This document shows positions 1-8,550 of a DNA stretch of 14,300 nt, piece after piece. The DNA comes from Jimgerdemannia flammicorona (taxonomy: Eukaryota > Mucoromycota > Endogonomycetes > Endogonales > Endogonaceae). The notes beneath the pieces are model-generated. The model saw only the letters and a program-made list of their open reading frames with translations. It was not told the origin of the DNA and searched no databases. The stretch spans positions 1-14,300 of the forward strand of contig RBNI01004294.1 of NCBI GenBank assembly GCA_003990745.1, read 5' to 3'. Position numbers and translations under genes: made by a program. The number at the start of each line of letters is the position of its first letter. Position 1 is the first letter of the stretch.

Positions 1-1
1 C

Positions 2-43
2 ATCGATGGTGATGTCATCGAAGACTACCCAGACAGCGCCTAA
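2..43 (+). pseudogene. possible 3' end of a retroelement ORF
   Basis: The first bases read as an open frame ending in IDGDVIEDYPDSA and a TAA stop at 41–43. It is followed directly by LTR-like sequence with a TATA box and an AATAAA signal. A pol or gag-pol reading frame stopping just before a 3' LTR would look like this. Only 13 codons lie in the window, so neither the family nor the coding status can be established. It could equally be chance. Confidence 0.25.
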
Positions 44-440
44 ACCTATAAATAGATCAGCAGTCATAGTATAGTTAGATTAGTCTTGTACAACGTGACT
101 GTGAACTGACTCAGCAGTCAGACGATCCCTTGACATGTCAGATCACCCTTGTACTACGTGACTGCATTCCGACTCAGCAAAGCACTTAGTGCTACACCCA
201 TATCTAGCATAGCCCAGATAGCCCCTCACTAGTATAAATACCCCCTTCCCCAGACCTCAGAATCTCAGACCTGAACAATCCGAACACAACTCCTGAGCAC
301 TTCCCCACAACACCCTTCACACAACTACTCCTAGTATAGCAATATCATGAATAGCGAATAAACCTGTTTAATAACCCACAAACCACTCTTAAGTAAATCT
401 GCTCCCCGTTAGGTCCTACTCCTAACTCCGTCACGAAATT
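44..440 (+). mobile_element. LTR-like retrotransposon sequence (tentative)
   Basis: This stretch has the layout expected of a U3–R–U5 long terminal repeat. A TATAAATA box lies at 233–240 and an AATAAA polyadenylation signal at 357–362, about 120 bp later. No long ORF is present. Two imperfect 33-bp direct repeats (85–117 and 148–180, offset 63 bp) lie upstream of the TATA box, where LTR enhancer repeats are often found. The right edge is placed near CTCCGTCACG (about 431–440), which resembles the ends of fungal Ty3/Gypsy LTRs. No matching second LTR is in the window, so the assignment is inference from layout. Confidence 0.35.
85..180 (+). repeat. 33-bp direct repeat, two copies at 63-bp offset
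   Basis: Positions 85–117 and 148–180 both begin CTTGTAC-ACGTGACTG and end GACTCAGCA, with a few mismatches between. They sit upstream of the TATA box at 233 and could be duplicated regulatory modules of the LTR-like element. Confidence 0.7.
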
Positions 441-720
441 TCCTAATTGGGTATTGTCTGCAGCGATACGCCAATTCAACTAAGCTGGTCTTAGTTTCTT
501 GAACTTCCTGAAATACGGAAAATCCTGAACATCCAGAACTAGTCCGAAAAAGGACTTTGGTTGAGACGTCAACCCGATCTCGAAATCAATAAGCATAGAG
601 GACGTACTCCATACGAAATTGATCTTGGCCATAAGAAAACGGTCTTCCAGAATATCCAGAACTTCCAGAAAACCCTTCCAGAACTACGTAACGGTTACCT
701 TAAAAAGCAACCGCCTTACA
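441..720. other. non-coding stretch with repeated TTCnnGAA motifs
   Basis: No credible ORF is present. The notable content is four copies of the palindromic core TTCnnGAA at 505–512, 645–652, 663–670 and 676–683, plus the near-copy ATCCAGAA at 655–662. This core is one form of the heat-shock-factor dimer site, but spacing between copies is irregular. The stretch may be internal sequence of the LTR-like element on its left. It ends where the old poly(A) retroposon begins. Confidence 0.4.
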
Positions 721-1083
721 CTATACCTAACTAGAACCAGAAGCTGATATAGTAATGCAATCAAGGCCTACAGGCTTAAGGAGTGGAATCTTCCTCATTT
801 GGCTATATCTAACTAGAACCAGGAGCTGACATAATAATATGATCAAAGCTCATAGGCTCAGAGAGTGAGAGTGGAGTCTTTTTTGATCTTAGCTTATATA
901 TAAGTCCTTTTGGGAAGGGTTCTGCATATAAGTTCTTTACTCACTTACTTTAAATCTGCTTTACTTTCTGTTGGTTAGTTAGGGAGTTTTTCTTTACCTC
1001 AGATTTTCTTTTGAAATTCAGGAGGCTATTCTTTATTCAGTCCTGGCACTGCTAGATCTAATGTATAGGTATGCTTTCATATG
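721..1083 (+). mobile_element. old RIP-altered retroposon, 5' part (interrupted)
   Basis: This aligns end to end with 1687–2048 (363 versus 362 bp) with nearly all differences being transitions, the copy here carrying the A/T. CACAGCAACA in the young copy reads CATAATAATA here, for example. It starts with two 82-bp tandem monomers (721–802, 803–884). It is cut at 1083 by a younger relative and resumes after 2351. Homology begins abruptly at 721, so the copy is probably 5'-truncated, as target-primed retroposons often are. No ORF survives. Confidence 0.8.
1067..1083 (+). repeat. left target-site duplication of the nested retroposon
   Basis: AGGTATGCTTTCATATG here is repeated at 2335–2351 with one mismatch, directly after the poly(A) tail of the insert. 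Removing the insert and one copy restores a continuous older element that aligns with the young copy across the junction (2032–2060). Both copies carry the two A residues diagnostic of the old element. Confidence 0.85.
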
Positions 1084-1236
1084 CCCCTTTCTTCGCTACC
1101 TTACTGGTTACAAGGTTTGGTAGGCAATCTTCCAAGTCCCCTTTCCTCTATTATTATCCCCTCTACCTCAGATTGGTTTGCTGTGCCTGCATGGGCATAG
1201 TGGGAGGAGGGCAATAGTGATGAGTTGCTCCTTTAT

Positions 1237-1250
1237 TGGTATCAGATCGG
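1237..1250 (+). other. sequence resembling an initiator-tRNA(Met) primer-binding site
   Basis: TGGTATCAGATCGG differs by one base from TGGTATCAGAGCGG, the complement of the initiator tRNA(Met) 3' end used as primer-binding site by many LTR retrotransposons. No LTR boundary ending in CA precedes it and no gag frame follows. It may be chance, or a fragment of another element carried in the retroposon. Confidence 0.2.
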
Positions 1251-1686
1251 TGTCTTCTCCACTTTTTTGCAGTTTCTGGTATCTTCAGCTATATCTGGAG
1301 TGTATCCGTTTTGGTGTAGCATCTTCTTCCTTTTACTGTTACCAACAAGGTGCTGTCTTGGTATGTCTCAGGCTACATAGGGAGTTAGCCAACCTTGGGT
1401 GTCAAGTACTTAGCATAGGTTACCTGCAGGTCCTCAGTATCTATGGTGGGGCCCTCTGGCTTTGGCAAGCTTCCCGGCGAGTGTAGTTCTGGCATAGGTG
1501 ACTGTTTTTCAGATGATGTCAGGATGGGAGGGGAGATGGCCGTCACAGATAGGAGGAAGGATGATTACAGTGAACCAGTGGGGTGCCAGACTGGAGGCAG
1601 TCATTGGGGCTGGGGTGGACAATATTTCAGTGGGGCCTTTTGATTGGCTGGTGGGGGGTGGGGTGGTGCAGGGGCCGGCATCCTGG

Positions 1687-1850
1687 CTGTACCCAACTGG
1701 AACCGGGAGCTGATATGGCAATATGATTGAGGCCCGCAGACTTGGGGAGTGAGATCTTCCTCATTTGGCAGTACTCGACTGGAACTGGGAGCTGACACAG
1801 CAACATGATCGAGGCCCACAGGCTCAGAGAGTGGGAGTGGGGTCTCTTCT
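1687..1850 (+). repeat. 82-bp tandem monomers, two copies (young element)
   Basis: Two consecutive 82-bp units start at 1687 and 1769; each contains ACTGGAAC-GGGAGCTGA and a GAGGCCC-CAGRCT segment. The same two-unit array at the same relative place occurs in the older copy (721–884), so the duplication predates both insertions and belongs to the family's structure. It may be a 5' regulatory monomer array like those of some LINEs, but no promoter motif was identified. Confidence 0.8.
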
Positions 1851-2265
1851 AGCCCTAGTCTATATGTAAGTCCTTTGGGGAAGGTGCTGCATGTAAGTCC
1901 TTTACTTACCCACTTTGAATCCACTTTGCTCTCTGTTGGTTGGTTGGGGGATTTTTCTTTGCCTCAGACTTTCTTTTGGGGTTTGGGGGGCTATTCTTTA
2001 TTCAGTCCTGGCACTGCTAGATCTGACATATAGGTGTGCTCTCATGTGTAAACAATGATCTAGCCCTGGTGAGCAGACAAGTCTAGTCTATGTCGTGGGG
2101 GTTGATATAGCCAGTGTTTGACAGGCATAGCTGGAGCAGTAGGACTACTGGACAATTTAGTAGCCTAGGTTAATGGAGGGATATTGTTCGGTAGGTGGTG
2201 GGGGAGGGTTTTGGCCTATATAGTCTAGGTTCCCTTCTAATAAAAATCTGCAAGACTATGAGTCC

Positions 2266-2334
<69 letters not shown>

Positions 2335-2337
<3 letters not shown>

Positions 2338-2351
2338 TATGCTCTCATATG
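2335..2351 (+). repeat. right target-site duplication of the nested retroposon
   Basis: AGGTATGCTCTCATATG directly follows the A tail and matches 1067–1083 at 16 of 17 positions. The single difference (C here, T at 1076) fits a C-to-T change after insertion. Confidence 0.85.
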
Positions 2352-2570
2352 TATTCATGATGATCCAGTCCTGGTAAGCAAATAAGTCTAGTCTATATTA
2401 TAGGAGTCAATGTAGCTAGTATTTAATAGATATAGCTAGAGTGGTGGAACTACTGAACAATTTAGTAGTCTAGATTAATGAGGAGATAATGTTTGGTGGA
2501 TGATGGGAGAGGGTTTTGACCTATATAGTCTAGATTCCCTTCCAATAAAAATCTGTAGGACTATGAGTCC

Positions 2571-2609
<39 letters not shown>
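2352..2609 (+). mobile_element. old RIP-altered retroposon, 3' part with poly(A) tail
   Basis: This continues the element interrupted at 1083. It aligns with 2049–2335 of the young copy, again mostly by transitions, with A/T on this side. It keeps the family's 3' end, an AATAAA at 2544–2549, the terminal ACTATGAGTCCATT, and a 36-nt A tail at 2574–2609. Joined to 721–1083 it gives one 5'-truncated copy of roughly 620 bp. Confidence 0.8.
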
Positions 2610-2611
<2 letters not shown>

Positions 2612-3062
2612 AAGATCAAAATGTCATAATTATTTTAAACAATAGTTTATTTATTAAAATTTTAATATAAATATTGTAAATAATATTGACATTAAATCTT
2701 TAAAAATATATTAACTATATTTATAATAAATATATAATAAATAAAGATAATAAGAAGACTAGTTATAAAAAAAATACTATTATTTATAATAATAAAATCT
2801 AGTTATATATTTATTTAAACAGGTTAACAATTTAAAAGTAATAATGAAAAACTGAATAATAGTAAATATATTATTCTAAATATAAATTATTATCTCTAGC
2901 TCAATATTTTAAATTTAAATTAATTAAATATAATATTACTAAAGTAAAAATTGAAAAGCTTGAGATACTCATTATATTGTAAATTGGTCAAAGGAATAAT
3001 AATATTTTTATTTAAAAAAGTATTAAAATATCTTATATCACATTCTTAATTTTGAAAAAATA
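2610..3062. other. very A+T-rich island, probably decayed repeat
   Basis: About 450 bp consist almost entirely of A and T, rich in TpA and poor in CpA, with no ORF. It abuts the RIP-altered retroposon. This is the composition expected of a repeat fully eroded by RIP and lying in an AT-rich block. A mitochondrial insertion is the main alternative, but no mitochondrial gene or tRNA is recognisable. Confidence 0.5.
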
Positions 3063-3834
3063 AACAAGAAGGTATATTTTCTTGCCTTCCTCCACCACAA
3101 TCACAGCAGACATTGCCACATCCTCTTGCCATCATTAAAAACGTTGCCGCACGATTGTGAGCTATTGTTTTTCAACCTATGCCTTAGCCAACTGACGAGC
3201 CCTTTAGACAAGGACGATAAAATCTTTGTGTTCTTTATATACGTCACGGTATCCGCCGGCGGAAAGGTCCGCTCTTACCCGCACGCCAGTAAGCGCACAA
3301 AACATAATTATGTAAAAGTAATGCACGACGGCGTGGAAATGGAAAGACATTTTACTGCAGTGGGAAGGATGAGACAATGTGGTTGTGAAAGGCCGTGGTA
3401 ACGTGTTCCGGGGGTGAAGCCAAGCGTGTTATGCGACCTATAAGTCTCGGACGGGAATGACTTTGGGATGTCGGCCGCGGTTATTTGTCTTGCAGCACAT
3501 TCACGATTACTATTTCTCCCTTCCGTGAAGCCTGAAACTTGGATGGTATTCCGGACAGAGCAAGCAATATTGTCCAGTGTAAACGGTCGGGAATCAAAAG
3601 TGATCCGAGTATTTGCCAAGTGAATTAAACAGTGGGTGGTTGACTGTTGACTGGCAGGTAAATGAGAGAGGGTAGGTTTTGTGCGGTTCTCATAATCGAC
3701 GCACAGCGCTTTCACATGTTGACGATCCACATTGGACACTCCACAAATGAACGATAAATAGACATTGTCAAATCCGCCCGTCATAAAATAACCGCGATTA
3801 ACTATATCATGATTCGTATATGAAAGGGTCCATA
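3063..3834. other. intergenic region downstream of URA6, with one doubtful ORF
   Basis: Composition returns to ordinary values here. The only sizeable frame is 3308–3784 on the minus strand (158 codons), starting 51 bp beyond the URA6 stop and so probably within its 3' untranslated region. Its product has no recognisable domain, signal peptide or membrane segment, and several cysteines without pattern. I see no splice-supported extension and do not call it a gene. The transition from A+T-rich block to gene DNA lies near 3060–3100. Confidence 0.4.
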
Positions 3835-5240
<1,406 letters not shown>

Positions 5241-5591
5241 TTTGTTTTCGGATCGCGGATGGTGGGGTGGATTGAAAGTGATTATTTGGCAGGTCAGGGG
5301 CTCGGGGAACAGGCCCTTCCGGGCTTTCCGGGCCTTCCGCCTTTCCGGGTTCCGGAGAGGGTGACGTCAGCGTGCTCGGATTCACTGAAAATTATTTTTC
5401 GTGTCTGTATAAGGGATGCCCACTTGCAGCCGAGGTGTCCTCCCCACGTTTTGATGCTCATAGTCCGTTTGCTGCTCAAAACCCCCTCCTCCTGCTACAC
5501 CCCTCCTTCCCTACACTCTTATTTCACCACCCCTCCTTCCCTACCTTCCTTCATCAGACACTTTTCCCTCTGCTTTCAACCTCGTGCCAGA
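5241..5591. promoter_or_regulatory. divergent promoter between URA6 and OLA1
   Basis: The two start codons are 351 bp apart and point away from each other, so core promoters and leaders of both genes must lie here unless they extend into genes. The left half has clustered TTCCGG and TTCCGGG motifs (about 5317–5355). A perfect TGACGTCA lies at 5362–5369. The right half (about 5470–5585) is pyrimidine-rich, typical of leaders of highly expressed fungal genes. No clear TATA box was seen. Confidence 0.65.
5362..5369. promoter_or_regulatory. TGACGTCA, CRE/ATF-type bZIP site
   Basis: This is a perfect 8-bp palindrome matching the ATF/CREB-family site (Atf1 or AtfA type in fungi). It lies 122 bp from the URA6 start and 223 bp from the OLA1 start, so it could serve both genes. 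Binding is inferred from the motif only. Confidence 0.5.
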
Positions 5592-6463
5592 ATGCCCCCC
5601 AAGAAGGTCGTCAAGGAAGAGAAGATCCTGTTAGGTCGTCCTTCGAATAACTTGAAAATTGGTGTTGTTGGTCTGCCAAACGTTGGGTAAGTCGATGGAC
5701 GTAGCGGTTTGCAAGGTGTTTTGGACAAAATCTACGTGAAAACCGCAACTTACGCGCTCGCATTGTGCCTTGTCATCCACCTTTGATTATTTCTTCCGAA
5801 ATACGCGCCGCTTCGTATAGCAAGTCCACTTTCTTCAACGCTATCACCAACAGCGCCGCCGCCGCCGAAAATTATCCCTTCTGCACGATTGGTAATTACA
5901 GTGCATACCGTTTATTCTAAAGAGAGATACCATGTAAACATGCTTCGGAATTCTCACGACTCGGATTACACTCTCGACGTGCAGATCCCGAAGAGTCACG
6001 TGTTGCTGTTCCCGATGCTCGCTTTGACTGGCTCTGCGAACATTACAAGCCCGCGTCCAAGGTTCCCGCGTATGTGAGTAGTTCCGCGACATTTATTCAC
6101 TCACATCTGCCAACCAACGCACTCTTAACCCCTACAATTCTCCTTACTAGCTCACTGTCATCGATATCGCCGGCCTTGTCAAGGGCGCCGCGACCGGCGC
6201 CGGCTTGGGCAACGCTTTCCTTTCACATGTGAAAGCCGTCGACGCCATCTTCCACGTGGTGCGCGGCTTCGATGAAGCCGACGTGATTCACGTTGAGGGC
6301 GAGATCGACCCCATCCGCGACCTCGAGATCATTCACGAGGAGCTAAGGCTCAAGGACGAGGAGTTTTTGACCAAGCAGCTCGCCGAGCTGAAGAAGGGCC
6401 TCGTGAGGGTTGGTGCGGGCGGTGGCGCGGGAGATAAGGCCAAGAAGGAGGAGTATGTGCGTA

Positions 6464-6498
<35 letters not shown>

Positions 6499-8450
6499 GG
6501 GGATGTTGGGAATGCTTGTTGCCGTCGTATGGTTCGGAGCAGATGGGGGGTGGTATGTAGCCCCTTGTATGTCCCCGTTACTATGAAGGCTAACGCATTC
6601 ATGCACGCTCTCGACTTCCTCTAGGAAATTGTCCAGAAGGTCACCAACTACGTCGTTGAGGAGAAGAAGGATGTCCGCAAGGGTAACTGGAACAATAAGG
6701 AGGTTTGTGATTTTCTTGGAGCGTTTTCCTGCACCATTTCCTCGGCCCCATTTTCGTTGCGAGCAGTCATTTTTATCCCCGTCATCTCTATGCCTTACCG
6801 ATCTCATTCAATACATCACGATAGGTCGAGGTTATCAACTCCTTGTTTCTGATCACGGCCAAGCCTGTTATCTATCTTGCTAATGTCAGCGAGAAGGATT
6901 ATATCCGCAAGAAGAACAAGTGGTCAGTGTTTTTTTTTTTTTTTTTTTTTTTTTTGGGGGGGTTTTTTTTTTTTTTTTTTTTTTTTTTTGTAGGGGTTTT
7001 TTTTTTTTTTTGTCTTTCGACTGGCACCGGGCAGCATATAAATAAATTCGACATAGAAGGAGTAGTGATAAAGGAGATCTATTTCAAATGTGATATAAAA
7101 CGAGGATATACAGGATAAGAAAATCAATTGGTAGTATTTTTAAATTTGGCAATGGCAATCTTGGTCTTACTCGATTTCGATTACATATTCCTCTCAGGCT
7201 CCCGAAGATCAAGGCATGGGTTGACGCAAATAATCCGGGCGACCTGCTGATCCCCTTCTCGGGCGTGCTAGAACATAAGGTGTGTACCTGAGACACGGGG
7301 CAAGGGGTGGAGTCGCAATTGTGATCTGATCTGGCATTACGAGATGATGGAAAAGTCGTTGCGTTGGATGCGGGCAGTGGGTTTGGAGGAGTCGGTTCCG
7401 GTAACCCTGATATACGGTGAATCCATGAATCCCGCTTCTGATCGTTCCACATTGATCTCTTTCACCCCAAACTAGCTTTCGCTAATGCCCGCCGAGGAAC
7501 GTGAATCACTCCTTAAGGAGCTCGGTGCTGTCTCGGTGCTGCCCAAGATTATCGTTGCGGGCTACCAGGCGCTGCAGCTCGTCTACTACTTCACCGGTGG
7601 TGCGGATGAGGTTCGCGCGTGGACACTAAGGGTATGTAGTCGATTGCCAACTTGATGGCGTTTCGGAGAGGCGAACGTGTAAATGTCGGGAGGGACGAGA
7701 TGCACATCGTCTCTGGATCGTGTTTAGAATGTTTTTGTATCATGATGGTGGAAATGCCCCTTTGTTCGCGATGTTGGGATCGACATTCGCTTTCTTTTAT
7801 CATGCCTCGTCTCGTAGAAAATGACGAAGGCTCCTCAAGCCGCCGGTGTCATCCAGTGAGTCTTTGCTCTCCAATTCTTCTTTGACGGAGGCATATAGAC
7901 GTTTTTGATGTTCATTTCTAATTCCAATCCTTCTTTCGGTGGTACTCTTAGCACGGATTTCGAGCGCGGTTTCATCATGGCCGAAGTGATGAAGTACGAC
8001 GACCTCCACGAGCTGGGCACGGACGCCGCTGTGAAGGCTGCCGGCAAGTACATGCAGAAGGGCAAGGAATATGTGGTGGAAGATGGCGATATCATCTATT
8101 TCAAGGTGAGTTGCTGGTTGGCGAACCGTTTTTAGGATGGCGAAGAGTGATTTGTGCTGTATTTCGAGGTGATGAGTGAGGAGATCGGTGGAAGCGGATG
8201 TTGAACATCTCTCGATTTGGTTAAGGGTTATCACATGAATAATATATTGTGAGCTTGTTCGAACTCATTATCTCATACCCATTCTTCCGTCCGATGCCTG
8301 TCCGCAATTGATTACAGTTCAATGGTAAGCCACTTTGATGCATCGTTGGATCGTTTTACGTCCCATCAAAACCAAACCTACTGATCTCTCATATCTTCTT
8401 CGCATTTATGTCCATCTACCACAGTTACCGCCCCGGCCAAGAAGAAGTAA
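5592..8450 (+). CDS. OLA1: Obg-like ATPase 1 (YchF/OLA1 family)
   Basis: This cytosolic P-loop NTPase binds ribosomes and modulates translation and stress responses; the family prefers ATP over GTP. Exons: 5592–5686, 5821–5891, 5985–6073, 6151–6456, 6625–6702, 6825–6922, 7198–7279, 7476–7631, 7818–7855, 7952–8105, 8318–8324, 8425–8450, giving 399 residues, close to the usual 394–396. G1 is GLPNVGKST (27–35), followed by the family's [11 protein letters not shown]3 is DIAG (90–93); the non-canonical G4 is NVSE (233–236). The C-terminal TGS domain spans about 300–390 ([28 protein letters not shown]). Every junction keeps frame. The exon 4 donor must be GTGCGT at 6457, because the nearer GTATGT (6453) breaks frame. 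The start has A at -3. Introns 4 and 6 contain very long homopolymers, and exon 11 is only 7 nt. Confidence 0.97.
6464..6496 (+). repeat. 33-nt G run inside OLA1 intron 4
   Basis: An uninterrupted run of 33 G begins 7 nt after the exon 4 splice junction. In the transcript it would be poly(G), able to fold into G-quadruplexes next to the donor. Exact length is uncertain, since homopolymers of this size are error-prone in sequencing. Confidence 0.85.
6930..7011 (+). repeat. T and G homopolymer tract inside OLA1 intron 6
   Basis: The tract comprises T(26) at 6930–6955, G(7) at 6956–6962, T(27) at 6963–6989, the spacer GTAGGGG, and T(15) at 6997–7011, starting 7 nt after the exon 6 junction. It makes this the longest intron of the gene (275 bp). 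On the minus strand it reads as A runs separated by C runs. Confidence 0.85.
8318..8324 (+). other. 7-nt microexon of OLA1 (exon 11)
   Basis: TTCAATG is flanked by ATTACAG on the left and GTAAGC on the right. It joins exon 10 (ending ...TTCAAG) and exon 12 (TTACCGCC...) to encode [12 protein letters not shown], the conserved OLA1 C-terminus. Splicing exon 10 directly to exon 12 would shift frame. Confidence 0.88.
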
Positions 8451-8530
8451 ACTCGCACGACCTTGTGAGAAGTTTTTGACCAATCGATTCCGGATTGGGA
8501 AACGCCATTTTGTACGTTATTATTAGGAAC

Positions 8531-8536
8531 AATAAA
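8531..8536 (+). terminator. AATAAA polyadenylation signal of OLA1
   Basis: A canonical AATAAA lies 80 bp beyond the OLA1 stop codon and is followed by an A-rich stretch. It is the likely 3'-end signal of the gene. Confidence 0.6.
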
Positions 8537-8550
8537 AAAGGAAGCCAGAG

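Larger units (their letters stand above)
1084..2335 (+). mobile_element. young poly(A)-tailed non-LTR retroposon, nested
   Basis: This 1252-bp insert has the marks of target-primed retrotransposition: a 17-bp flanking duplication, an AATAAA signal at 2239–2244 and a 67-nt A tail at 2269–2335. Positions 1687–2268 are homologous to the older copy around it. Positions 1084–1686 have no second copy in the window. All frames are full of stops; the longest plus-strand ORF (1178–1486, 102 codons) shows no reverse transcriptase, endonuclease or gag motif. It is therefore non-autonomous: a long SINE-like element or an internally deleted or 5'-truncated LINE. Its relatively high G+C shows little RIP. 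Confidence 0.8.

Noticed and set aside
1178..1924. Several 66–107 codon ORFs inside the young retroposon
   Set aside because: No domain, no conserved frame between copies, overlapping on both strands; the element looks non-coding.
2170..2377. ORFs on both strands across the poly(A) tail
   Set aside because: They encode runs of Lys or Phe from the A tail of the retroposon and are not genes.
2610..3062. Mitochondrial DNA insertion
   Set aside because: Composition would fit, but no mitochondrial gene, tRNA or intron motif is recognisable and it abuts RIP-altered DNA; left as an alternative only.
3308..3784. 158-codon minus-strand ORF just beyond URA6
   Set aside because: It overlaps the probable URA6 3' untranslated region, has no recognisable domain or splice-supported extension. 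Kept only as a doubtful ORF in the region note.
6453..6458. GTATGT as OLA1 exon 4 donor
   Set aside because: It matches consensus well, but joining 6452 to 6625 shifts frame; GTGCGT at 6457 keeps it.
6333..6807. Minus-strand ORFs with proline runs across OLA1 exon 4 and intron 4
   Set aside because: The prolines come from the poly(G) intron tract; antisense to a conserved gene.
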